Below, one piece after another: positions 13,276 through 20,103 of a stretch of DNA of 20,103 bases. How positions within the stretch are numbered: position 1 is the stretch's first letter; each line of letters opens with the position of its first letter. Under the pieces are notes generated by a model. That model was not told the DNA's origin. It saw only the letters and a list, made by a program, of their open reading frames with translations, and ran no database searches. This stretch comes from JAFHCF01 sp048497495 (GTDB taxonomy: Bacteria > Pseudomonadota > Alphaproteobacteria > Rhizobiales > Ancalomicrobiaceae): positions 1 through 20,103 of the forward strand of contig JAFHCF010000071.1 in the NCBI GenBank assembly GCA_048497495.1, read 5' to 3'. Both the position numbers and the translations under genes were made by a program.

Positions 13276-14625
13276 GTGAAGATCTGGCCGAGCGGCGGCG
13301 CCGCGGTATTCCTGAAGCGGGTCGGTACCGTCTCCGGCTTCACCATGGTGTCGCGGGCCACCGGCTTCCTGCGCGACGTCGTGCTCGCCTGGGTGATCGG
13401 CGCGGGTCCCTTGGCCGACGCCTTCTTCGTGGCGCTGCGCATCCCCAATCACTTCCGCGCCCTCTTCGCCGAGGGCGCCTTCAACGCCTCCTTCGTGCCG
13501 ACCTATGCCGGAACCCTGGAGACGCGCGGGCGGGAGGCGGCGCTCGGCTTCGCCGCCCGGGTGCTCGGGGCGCTGGTCGCGGTGCAGATCGTCCTGCTCG
13601 TCGCCGCCGAGGTCTGGACCGAGGGCCTCGTCGGCCTGATCGCCCCCGGCTTCTCGCGCGATCCGGCGCTCCTCGACCTCACCGTGCGTCTCACCCGCAT
13701 CACCTTCCCCTATCTCCTGCTGGTCACCGTGGTGACGGTCTACGGCGCCGTCCTCAACGCCCATCACCGCTATGCGGCGGCGGCCGGGGCCCCGGTGCTG
13801 TTCAACGTCGCCATCATCGGCTGCGTCGGCCTGGCGCTGCTGGCGCCCTCCGGCCGGCCCGAGATCGCCCCATACGCGGCGGCGATCGGCGTGGCGCTCG
13901 CCGGCGTCGCCGAACTGGGGCTGCTGGTCTGGGCGATGCGCCCCGCCGGGCTCCGCCTCGTCCCCGAGCGTCCCCGCCTCGATCCCGAGACCCGGACCTT
14001 CCTGCGCCGCCTCGGCCCCGCCACCATCGGTTCGGGGGCTTCGCAGATCGCCATGTTCGTCGACACCATCCTGGCGGCGTCGCTGCCGGTCGGCGCGGTC
14101 TCGGCGATGTACTACGCCGACCGCCTCTACCAGCTGCCGATCGGCGTCATCGCCATCGCCATCGGGACCGTGCTCCTGCCCGAACTCTCGCGCCGCTTCG
14201 CCGCCGACGACGCCGTCGGCGCCCGCCGGGCTCAGCGCCGCGCCGTGGTCTGGTCGATCGTCCTGACCGCGCCCTTCGTGTTGGCCTTCCTGATCGTCCC
14301 GGATTGGCTGGTGCGCATCGCCTTCGCCCGCGGCGCCTTCGATCTCGTGGCGGTGGCGCGCGCCGCCGCGACGCTTCAGGCCTATGCCGTCGGCCTCCTC
14401 GCCATCGTGCTGCTGCGCTCGGTGGTGCCGGGCTATCACGCCCGCGGCGACACCAAGACGCCGATGTGGATCGCCTTCGTCGGCATCGCCGTCAACGTCG
14501 CGCTGAAGTTCGTCCTCACCGACCACTTCGACGTCGCCGGCCTCGCCTTCGCCACCTCGGCCGGCGCCTGGGTCAATCTCCTGCTCCTCGTGGCGATCGA
14601 TCGCCACCGCGCCTCGCGCGTCTGA
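13276..14625 (+). CDS. murJ: Lipid II flippase MurJ (MviN), C-terminally short
   Basis: MurJ flips lipid II across the cytoplasmic membrane for peptidoglycan synthesis. The family core is clear: SRATGFLRD, ADAFFVALRIPNHFRALFAEGAFNASFVP, and MYYADRLYQLPIGV. Residues matching E. coli Arg18, Arg24, Asp39, Arg52 and Arg270 are present. The product has 449 residues, against about 510-530 in the family. I count about 12 membrane segments; the last two of the usual 14 are missing, and the stop comes directly after AWVNLLLLVAIDRHRASRV. No remaining MurJ-like sequence follows before the LysR gene. The start is GTG 13276, the only plausible one before the conserved region; the GGAG upstream is only two bases away, so the start is less sure. 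Function could be retained, altered or lost. Confidence 0.88.
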   Translation: MKIWPSGGAAVFLKRVGTVSGFTMVSRATGFLRDVVLAWVIGAGPLADAFFVALRIPNHFRALFAEGAFNASFVPTYAGTLETRGREAALGFAARVLGALVAVQIVLLVAAEVWTEGLVGLIAPGFSRDPALLDLTVRLTRITFPYLLLVTVVTVYGAVLNAHHRYAAAAGAPVLFNVAIIGCVGLALLAPSGRPEIAPYAAAIGVALAGVAELGLLVWAMRPAGLRLVPERPRLDPETRTFLRRLGPATIGSGASQIAMFVDTILAASLPVGAVSAMYYADRLYQLPIGVIAIAIGTVLLPELSRRFAADDAVGARRAQRRAVVWSIVLTAPFVLAFLIVPDWLVRIAFARGAFDLVAVARAAATLQAYAVGLLAIVLLRSVVPGYHARGDTKTPMWIAFVGIAVNVALKFVLTDHFDVAGLAFATSAGAWVNLLLLVAIDRHRASRV

Positions 14626-14674
14626 TCGAGCCCGCCTCGCGCGTCTGATCGACCAGCCTCGCGCGCCCGGTCGG
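14610..14674 (+). repeat. Tandem 22-23-bp repeat across the murJ stop codon
   Basis: The 20-mer CGCCTCGCGCGTCTGATCGA occurs at 14610-14629 and identically at 14633-14652, a period of 23. A third, diverged copy (14656-14674) starts GCCTCGCGCG and differs at four of 19 bases. Each full copy includes the TGA that ends murJ in copy one. The spacing is not a multiple of three, so gain or loss of a copy would change what lies after the stop, not the present reading frame. Confidence 0.8.
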
Positions 14675-14741
14675 CAATTCCGGCGCCTTGCACCTCGCCG
14701 GGTCTCCGGCGCAAGATCGCGCGGGGGACGGAGAGGGCGAC

Positions 14742-15668
14742 ATGCGGGGCAGTGGGGCGATCCTTTCGAGCGGCTACCGCTATTTCCTCGCCGTCGCCGA
14801 GGCCGGTTCGATCCGCGCCGCGGCGCGTGAGCTCAACATCGTCTCCTCCGCCGTCAACCGCCAGATCCTGATGCTCGAGGAGGACCTCGGCATCCGCCTC
14901 TTCGACCGCGTCGGTCGCGGCCTGCGCCTGTCGGAAGCCGGCACTCTGCTGCTGCGCCAGGTGCGCGAGACCGTCGACCGCCACGACTTCGTCGTCGCCG
15001 AACTCGAAACCCTGCGAGGGCTCAGGCGCGGTCGCGTCCGCATCGCCACGGTGGAGAGCATCTCGGCCGAGCGGCTGCCCGAACTGCTCGCCGCCTTCTG
15101 GCGCCGCTATCCCGGCATCGAGACCAACCTCGTCGTCACCGGCGCCGACGAGGTCGCCCGCCTCGTCGACGAGAACGCCGCCGACATCGGCTTCACCTTC
15201 GCCACCCGCCCGCTCGCCGGCATGCGCGTCGTCCATCACGAGCCTCACACGCTCGGCGCGGTTCTGCCGCCCGATCACCGCCTGGCGCGGGCCTCCGTCC
15301 TCACGCTCGAGGATCTCGCCGGCGATCCCCTGGTGCTGCCGGCGCGCGGCCTGTCGCTGCGCGCCGCTCTCGAACCGGCGCTGACGCGCGAGCGCCGGGC
15401 CCTGACCCTGCGCGGCGAATGCGATTCGCTGCGGCTGATGGCGGCCCTGATCCGCCGCTCCGGCTGCGTCGGCTTCATGACCGAGGTGGGAATCGAGCGC
15501 GAACTCAGGGCCGGCGAGTTGGTGCGGGTGCCGCTCGCCGATGCCGATCTTCTGCCCGATCACCTGCGCGTCGTCGCCCGCGACGGTATGGTGCCGAGCC
15601 TCGCCATCGCCGCGCTCGGCGATTTCATCGAAGAAATCTGGGGAGATACGACCGGTCCGGTCGCGTGA
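14742..15668 (+). CDS. LysR-type transcriptional regulator
   Basis: The 308-residue protein has the LysR winged helix-turn-helix at about 12-70 (YFLAVAEAGSIRAAARELNI, SSAVNRQILMLEEDLGIRLFDR) and a substrate-binding domain from about 95 (GRVRIATVESISAERLPELLAAF). It should act as a cytoplasmic DNA-binding activator or repressor that responds to a small molecule. ATG 14742 has GGAGAGGG six bases upstream; an in-frame TTG at 14688 would add 18 residues unlike the family. The gene lies directly before hiuH-xdhAB-xdhC in the same direction, so control of purine catabolism is the natural guess, but the ligand cannot be read from the sequence. Confidence 0.92.
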   Translation: MRGSGAILSSGYRYFLAVAEAGSIRAAARELNIVSSAVNRQILMLEEDLGIRLFDRVGRGLRLSEAGTLLLRQVRETVDRHDFVVAELETLRGLRRGRVRIATVESISAERLPELLAAFWRRYPGIETNLVVTGADEVARLVDENAADIGFTFATRPLAGMRVVHHEPHTLGAVLPPDHRLARASVLTLEDLAGDPLVLPARGLSLRAALEPALTRERRALTLRGECDSLRLMAALIRRSGCVGFMTEVGIERELRAGELVRVPLADADLLPDHLRVVARDGMVPSLAIAALGDFIEEIWGDTTGPVA

Positions 15669-15728
15669 CGCGAAATCGAGCATACGTTGCACAAGTCGTC
15701 ACCGTCGCCATGAATGGTGCTCTGGCGA

Positions 15729-15767
15729 GATCGGTTCGATCGAAAATCTCCGCTTTTTCGAACGATC
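15729..15767. promoter_or_regulatory. Candidate operator upstream of hiuH
   Basis: GATCG-G-TTCGA (15729-15739) matches the reverse complement of TCGAACGATC (15758-15767) apart from one inserted G. Inside, TCGAAAA (15740-15746) and TTTTCGA (15755-15761) are a perfect 7-bp inverted repeat, and TTCGATCGAA (15735-15744) is itself a palindrome. This AT-rich island in the 172-base spacer between the LysR gene and hiuH is a plausible regulator-binding site or LysR-gene terminator. No exact binding consensus can be assigned. Confidence 0.45.
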
Positions 15768-15840
15768 ACCATGACGCATGATCCGCAAATGCCCTCATGC
15801 GGTTCAGGCGCCGAAATCGACCGGGGGGCGAGGAGCATTC

Positions 15841-16197
15841 ATGGGCCGGCTCACCACGCATGTTCTCGACACGTCGAGCGGCCTACCCGCCGCCGAACTC
15901 GACGTCGCCCTGTGGCGCGTCGAGCCCGACGGCAGTCGCCGCCGGATCTCCTCCCACCGCACCAACGCCGACGGCCGGGTCGATCGACCGATCCTCGAGG
16001 GCGAGACCTACGTCTCCGGCACCTATGAGCTGGTCTTCTCGGTCGGCGCCTATTTCCGCCGTCGCGGCATCGTCCTGAGCGAGCCGGCCTTCCTCGACGA
16101 GATTCCGCTGCGCTTCGGCATCGCCGGCGGCGACGGCCATCTCCATGTCCCGCTGCTCGTCGCGCCCTATGGCTACTCGACCTATCGCGGGAGTTGA
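15841..16197 (+). CDS. hiuH: 5-hydroxyisourate hydrolase (HiuH, transthyretin-like)
   Basis: HiuH hydrolyses 5-hydroxyisourate, the product of urate oxidation, to OHCU on the way to allantoin. The 118-residue protein has the family signature throughout: LTTHVLDTSSGLPA (4-17), with catalytic His7, Arg46 in RTNADGR, His102 in GHLHVPLL, and the C-terminal tetrapeptide YRGS (115-118) that separates hydrolases from transthyretins. ATG 15841 has AGGAG upstream with good spacing; an earlier in-frame ATG at 15778 would add 21 non-conserved residues. No signal peptide is visible. It ends 5 bases before xdhA, so it belongs to the xdh operon. Urate oxidase and OHCU decarboxylase are not in the window. 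Confidence 0.95.
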   Translation: MGRLTTHVLDTSSGLPAAELDVALWRVEPDGSRRRISSHRTNADGRVDRPILEGETYVSGTYELVFSVGAYFRRRGIVLSEPAFLDEIPLRFGIAGGDGHLHVPLLVAPYGYSTYRGS

Positions 16198-16202
16198 CGA
16201 CG

Positions 16203-17696
16203 ATGCGCCGCTCGATCCGTTACCTCTCTCAAGGCCGTGTGATCGAGGTCGCCGACTTCGCGCCGGCCACGACCCTGCTCGACCACCTGCGCCTCGACCG
16301 CCGCCGCACCGGCACCAAGGAAGGCTGCAACGAGGGCGACTGCGGCGCCTGCACCGTGGCGCTCGGCCGCCTCGTCGACGGTCGCCTGGTCTACGAGCCG
16401 GTCACCGCCTGCATCCGCCTGCTCGGCACCATCGACGGCTGCGAACTCGTCACCATCGAGGATCTCGCCGAAGGCGGACGGCTGCACGCGGTCCAGGAGG
16501 AACTGGTGCGGCTGCACGGCTCGCAATGCGGCTTCTGCACCCCCGGCATCGTCATGAGCCTCTTCACCCTCTACGCCACGCCCGGTCCGGTCGACCGCGA
16601 GGCGGTGCTCGATCGGCTCTCCGGCAATCTCTGCCGTTGCACCGGCTACCGGCCGATCGTCGAGGCGGCGCTCGCCGCCTGCGCCGCGCGGCCCGACGGG
16701 CGCCCCGACGATTTCTTCGCCGCCACCGCCGCCGAGACCGCGCTGGCGCTCGCCGCCCTCGACGACGGCGAGGAGGTCTTCGTCGGCGACGAGGATCGCT
16801 TCTTCGCCGCGCCGCGCCGTTTCGAGACGATCGAGCGCATCCTCGAGGCCTGTCCCGACGCCGTCCTCGTCGCCGGCGCCACCGACGTCGGCCTGTGGAT
16901 CACCAAGGTCGGATGCGATCTGCCCCGCCTCGTCCACGTCTCCCACCTCGACGGTCTCGACCGGATCGAGGAGACCGACGACGAGATCGTGCTCGGCGCC
17001 GCCGTCAGCCTCGAGGCGTCGGGCGAGGTCCTCGGCCGGCTCGATCCCGACATCGCCCATCTCTTCCGGCGCATCGCCGGCGCCCAGGTCCGCGCCTCCG
17101 GCACGATCGGCGGCAACATCGCCAACGGCTCGCCGATCGGCGACACGCCGCCGGTCCTGATCGCGCTCGGCGCCTCGATCGAGTTGGTCCGCGCCGGCCG
17201 CCCGCGCCGCCTGGCGCTCGAGGACTTCTTCCTCGCCTACGGCCGCCAGGACCGTGGCCACGACGAGATCCTGACCCGCATCTTCGTGCCGCGGCTCGCG
17301 CCCGACCACGCCTTCCGCGCCTGGAAGGTCGCCAAGCGCCACGACCAGGACATCTCGGCGGTGCTCGGCGCCTTCCGCCTCTCCCTCGACGACCGCCACA
17401 TCACGGAAGCCCGCATCGCCTTCGGCGGCATGGCCGGTACCCCGAAACGGGCCGAGGCGGCCGAGGCGGCATTGATCGGCGCGTCGCTCTCCGAAGCGGC
17501 CGGGTGGCGTCACGCGCTCGAGGCGCTGAGGGCCGATTTCACCCCGCTCTCCGACCTGCGCGCCTCGGCCGACTACCGGACCGAAGCCGCCGTCGGCCTC
17601 CTCGGCAAGGCGCTGGTCGAGATCGCCGGCACCCCCACCACCCGAACCCGTGTCGTCGGCGCGCGCGAGGAGGCCTCCCATGGACGCGCCCTCTGA
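16203..17696 (+). CDS. xdhA: Xanthine dehydrogenase small subunit, 2Fe-2S and FAD (XdhA)
   Basis: XdhA carries electrons from the molybdenum centre in XdhB through two [2Fe-2S] clusters to FAD and NAD+. The 497-residue protein binds the first cluster with Cys42, Cys47, Cys50 (GCNEGDCGACTV) and Cys70. The second uses Cys109, Cys112 (QCGFCTPG), Cys144 and Cys146 (NLCRCTGYRPI). The FAD domain shows VAGATDVG (223-230) and TIGGNIANGSPIGD (301-314). A C-terminal CO-dehydrogenase-flavoprotein-like domain follows. ATG 16203 has CGGGAG nine bases upstream; TTG 16194 overlapping the hiuH stop is an alternative. It overlaps xdhB by 17 bases, which suggests translational coupling. The size fits the two-subunit bacterial enzyme. 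Confidence 0.95.
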   Translation: MRRSIRYLSQGRVIEVADFAPATTLLDHLRLDRRRTGTKEGCNEGDCGACTVALGRLVDGRLVYEPVTACIRLLGTIDGCELVTIEDLAEGGRLHAVQEELVRLHGSQCGFCTPGIVMSLFTLYATPGPVDREAVLDRLSGNLCRCTGYRPIVEAALAACAARPDGRPDDFFAATAAETALALAALDDGEEVFVGDEDRFFAAPRRFETIERILEACPDAVLVAGATDVGLWITKVGCDLPRLVHVSHLDGLDRIEETDDEIVLGAAVSLEASGEVLGRLDPDIAHLFRRIAGAQVRASGTIGGNIANGSPIGDTPPVLIALGASIELVRAGRPRRLALEDFFLAYGRQDRGHDEILTRIFVPRLAPDHAFRAWKVAKRHDQDISAVLGAFRLSLDDRHITEARIAFGGMAGTPKRAEAAEAALIGASLSEAAGWRHALEALRADFTPLSDLRASADYRTEAAVGLLGKALVEIAGTPTTRTRVVGAREEASHGRAL

Positions 17697-20031
17697 CATC
17701 GTCCTGCGCACCCCCGCCGATGCCACCGTCGGCCGGTCGATCGCCCACGAATCGGCCGTGCTCCACGTCACCGGCGCCGCGCCCTACATCGACGACATCC
17801 CGGAGCCGGCCGGCACCCTGCACATCGTCCCCGGCTGGTGCCGCGACGCGGCGCGCGGCCGTATCCTGCGGCTCGATCTCGACGCGGTGCGGGCCCATCC
17901 CGGCGTCGTCGCGGTGCTGACGGCCGCCGACGTGCCCGGCGTCAACGACTGCTCGCCGTCGATCGGCGGCGATCCGGTCTTCGCCGAGCACGAGATCTTC
18001 TTCCACGGCCAGGTGCTCTTCGCCGTCGTCGCCGAGACACGGGCGATCGCGCGGATCGCGGTGCGCCTCGCCGTCGTCGAGGTCGAGGCGGAACGGCCGG
18101 CGGTCAGCGTCATCGACGGGCTCGATCGCGGCCGCGAGGTGTTGCCGCCCTATGAATTCCGCAAGGGCGACGCCGCCGCGGCGCTCGAGGCGGCGCCCCA
18201 TCGGCTGAGCGACATCTTCTTCATCGGCGGCCAGGAGCACTTCTACCTGGAGACCCAGATTGCCCTCGCCGTGCCGCGCGAGGGCGACGAGATCCGCATC
18301 CATGCCTCGACCCAGCATCCGACCGAGGTCTCCCATGTCGCGGCGCGCGTCCTCGCCCTGTCGGAAGCCGCGCTGCCGTGCGAATGCCGGCGCATGGGTG
18401 GTGGGTTCGGCGGCAAGGAGAGCCAAGCGACGCAATGGGCGGTGATCGCGGCGCTGGCGGCGCGTCTGACCGGCCGCGCCGCCAAGATCCGCCTCGACCG
18501 CGACGACGACATGGCGATGACCGGCAAGCGCCACGACTTCCGCGTCGACTGGTCGGCCGGGTTCGACGACGCCGGTCGGCTGAGCGCGGTCGATGTCGAT
18601 TTCCTCGCCCGCTGCGGCTGTTCCGCCGATCTGTCGCAGGGCGTCGTCGACCGCACCATGTTCCACGCCGACAACGCCTACGACTATCCCGCCGCCCGCA
18701 TCCATAGCCGCCGGCTGATGACCGACACCGTCTCCGCCACCGCCTTTCGCGGCTTCGGCGGACCGCAGGGCATGGTCTTCGCCGAGCGCATGATGGACGC
18801 CATCGCCATCCGCCTCGGCCGTGATCCGCTCGACGTCCGTCTCGCCAACCTCTACGCCGACGCCGAGGCGCCGGCCCACGGCGTCACCCCCTACGGCCAG
18901 GTGGTCGACGACGGCATCCTCCATGCGCTCATGGGGCGGCTGGAGGAGACCTCCGACTACCGCGCCCGCGTCGCCGAGGTCGAGGCCTTCAACCACGCCA
19001 ATCCGGTGTTGAAGCGCGGCATCGCGCTGACGCCGGTGAAGTTCGGCATCTCCTTCACCCTCGCCCATCTCAATCAGGCCGGCGCCCTGGTCCACGTCTA
19101 CACCGACGGCTCGGTCTCGGTGAACCACGGCGGCACCGAGATGGGCCAGGGTCTGATGACCAAGGTGACGCAGGTGGTGGCCGAGGTCTTCGGCTTGCCG
19201 CCGTCGCGGGTCCGCGCCACGGCGACCGCCACCGACAAGGTGCCCAACACCGCGCCGACGGCGGCCTCCTCGGGCTCCGACCTCAACGGCTGGGCCGCCC
19301 GCCGCGCCGCCGAGACCATTCGCGGCCGGATGGCCGAGGTGACGGCGGTGTTGCTCGGCGGCGCGGCTTCGGCCGTCCGTTTCGAGGGCGGTCGGGTTCA
19401 TCTCGGCGACCGCAGCCTGTCCTTCGCCGACGTCGCCCGGCAGACCCATCAGGCCCGTGTCTCGTTGTCCTCGACCGGCTTCTACGCCACCCCCGACATC
19501 ACCTGGGATCGCGACGCCGCCCACGGCCGCCCGTTCTTCTATTTCGCCTACGGCGCGTCGTGCTCCGAGGTGGTGATCGACACCTTCACCGGCGAGATGC
19601 GGGTGCTGCGCGTCGACATCCTCCACGACGCCGGCCGCTCGCTCAATCCCGCCCTCGACATCGGCCAGATCGAGGGCGGCTTCGTCCAGGGCATGGGCTG
19701 GCTGACCACCGAGGAACTGGTGTGGGACCAACGCGGCCGGCTCGGCACCCACGCGCCCTCGACCTACAAGATCCCCACCGCCCACGACGTCCCCGAGGAC
19801 TTCCGTGTCGCGCTGTGGGAGGGGGACGCCCCGGTCGAGACCATCCACCGCTCCAAGGCGGTCGGCGAGCCGCCGCTGATGCTGGCGATCTCCGTCCACT
19901 CGGCGATCCTCGGGGCGCTCGCCAGCCTCGCCCCCGGCCGCCTGCCGCCGCTCGGCACGCCGGCGACGCCCGAGGCGATCCTCATGGCGGTCAAGGCGAT
20001 GCGCCGCCCTCCCGAGGAGGTCCCGGCATGA
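17680..20031 (+). CDS. xdhB: Xanthine dehydrogenase molybdopterin-binding large subunit (XdhB)
   Basis: XdhB holds the molybdenum cofactor and oxidises hypoxanthine to xanthine and xanthine to urate. The 783-residue protein keeps the active-site residues known from bovine xanthine oxidase: Gln185 (GGQEHFYLET, bovine Gln767), Glu247 (GGFGGKE, Glu802), Arg325 (VVDRTMFHADN, Arg880), Arg357 and Phe359 (AFRGFGGPQ), and the catalytic base Glu730 (KAVGEPP, Glu1261). Glu802 and Arg880 equivalents indicate a purine hydroxylase rather than an aldehyde oxidase or CO dehydrogenase. ATG 17680 lies about six bases after GAGGAGG, within the end of xdhA. Its stop overlaps the next start as ATGA. Confidence 0.96.
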   Translation: MDAPSDIVLRTPADATVGRSIAHESAVLHVTGAAPYIDDIPEPAGTLHIVPGWCRDAARGRILRLDLDAVRAHPGVVAVLTAADVPGVNDCSPSIGGDPVFAEHEIFFHGQVLFAVVAETRAIARIAVRLAVVEVEAERPAVSVIDGLDRGREVLPPYEFRKGDAAAALEAAPHRLSDIFFIGGQEHFYLETQIALAVPREGDEIRIHASTQHPTEVSHVAARVLALSEAALPCECRRMGGGFGGKESQATQWAVIAALAARLTGRAAKIRLDRDDDMAMTGKRHDFRVDWSAGFDDAGRLSAVDVDFLARCGCSADLSQGVVDRTMFHADNAYDYPAARIHSRRLMTDTVSATAFRGFGGPQGMVFAERMMDAIAIRLGRDPLDVRLANLYADAEAPAHGVTPYGQVVDDGILHALMGRLEETSDYRARVAEVEAFNHANPVLKRGIALTPVKFGISFTLAHLNQAGALVHVYTDGSVSVNHGGTEMGQGLMTKVTQVVAEVFGLPPSRVRATATATDKVPNTAPTAASSGSDLNGWAARRAAETIRGRMAEVTAVLLGGAASAVRFEGGRVHLGDRSLSFADVARQTHQARVSLSSTGFYATPDITWDRDAAHGRPFFYFAYGASCSEVVIDTFTGEMRVLRVDILHDAGRSLNPALDIGQIEGGFVQGMGWLTTEELVWDQRGRLGTHAPSTYKIPTAHDVPEDFRVALWEGDAPVETIHRSKAVGEPPLMLAISVHSAILGALASLAPGRLPPLGTPATPEAILMAVKAMRRPPEEVPA

Positions 20032-20103
20032 TCGGAACCTGGCGTCATGTCGCCGAGACGATCGAACGTTACGGCCGAGCCGCCCGCGTCGCCGTGGTGG
20101 CGA
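20028..20103 (+). CDS. xdhC: XdhC-like molybdenum cofactor insertion protein, start only
   Basis: An ATG overlaps the xdhB stop as ATGA, with GAGGAGG seven bases upstream. The 25 visible codons read MIGTWRHVAETIERYGRAARV then AVVA, and stay open to the window edge. The pattern of a short helix followed by a hydrophobic strand fits the start of XdhC, which binds sulfurated molybdenum cofactor and loads it into XdhB. The xdhA-xdhB-xdhC order is standard. Too little sequence is present to confirm by motif; the rest lies outside the window. Confidence 0.78.
   Translation, partial: MIGTWRHVAETIERYGRAARVAVVA

Noticed and set aside
17539..19899. A long open frame on the - strand opposite xdhA/xdhB
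   Set aside because: The protein has no family motifs and mirrors codon bias of the real genes; xdhA and xdhB keep all catalytic and cluster ligands in this stretch.

Overview
The window reads as a high-GC alphaproteobacterial chromosome segment, most likely from the Hyphomicrobiales (Rhizobiales) or a close relative. The evidence is a Shemin-type 5-aminolevulinate synthase (HemA), a complete ccoNOQP-ccoGHIS set, FNR/FixK-type boxes, and CTAGA-CAT hairpins between genes. I cannot name the genus. All genes except hemN and hemA are on the + strand. I found no insertion sequence, phage gene, tRNA, rRNA or CRISPR array.

Layout. Positions 1-1425 hold hemN on the - strand, behind a REP-like hairpin at the left edge. 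A roughly 800-base divergent spacer follows, carrying an FNR-type box near hemN and another upstream of ccoN. Positions 2222-5683 are ccoNOQP, the structural genes of cytochrome cbb3 oxidase. A 543-base spacer with three strong hairpins separates them from the assembly genes ccoG, ccoH, ccoI and ccoS (6227-10859). hemA then converges on ccoS, ends in a clear intrinsic terminator, and has a third FNR-type box upstream (12479-12492). Next come a CheY-like single-domain response regulator (12611-13105) and a murJ lipid II flippase gene that is short at its C-terminus (13276-14625). The last part is purine catabolism: a LysR-type regulator, hiuH, xdhA, xdhB and the first codons of xdhC, cut by the right edge.

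How the genes work together. The first 12.3 kb form one microaerobic respiration module. HemA makes the first haem precursor, HemN performs the oxygen-independent coproporphyrinogen step, and CcoNOP is a haem-rich, high-affinity oxidase. CcoG and CcoI handle its copper, and CcoH and CcoS assist assembly. Three matching boxes (TTGAC-N4-ATCAA) sit before hemN, ccoN and hemA, which points to one FNR/FixK-type regulator encoded elsewhere. The last 5.4 kb oxidises hypoxanthine and xanthine to urate (XdhAB, matured by XdhC) and hydrolyses 5-hydroxyisourate (HiuH). The urate-oxidising enzyme is not in the window.

Nothing here is clearly a new biological system. The points most worth a second look are the odd placement of the hemN FNR box inside a nested palindrome, the short MurJ ending in a tandem repeat, and the hairpin-rich ccoP-ccoG spacer.
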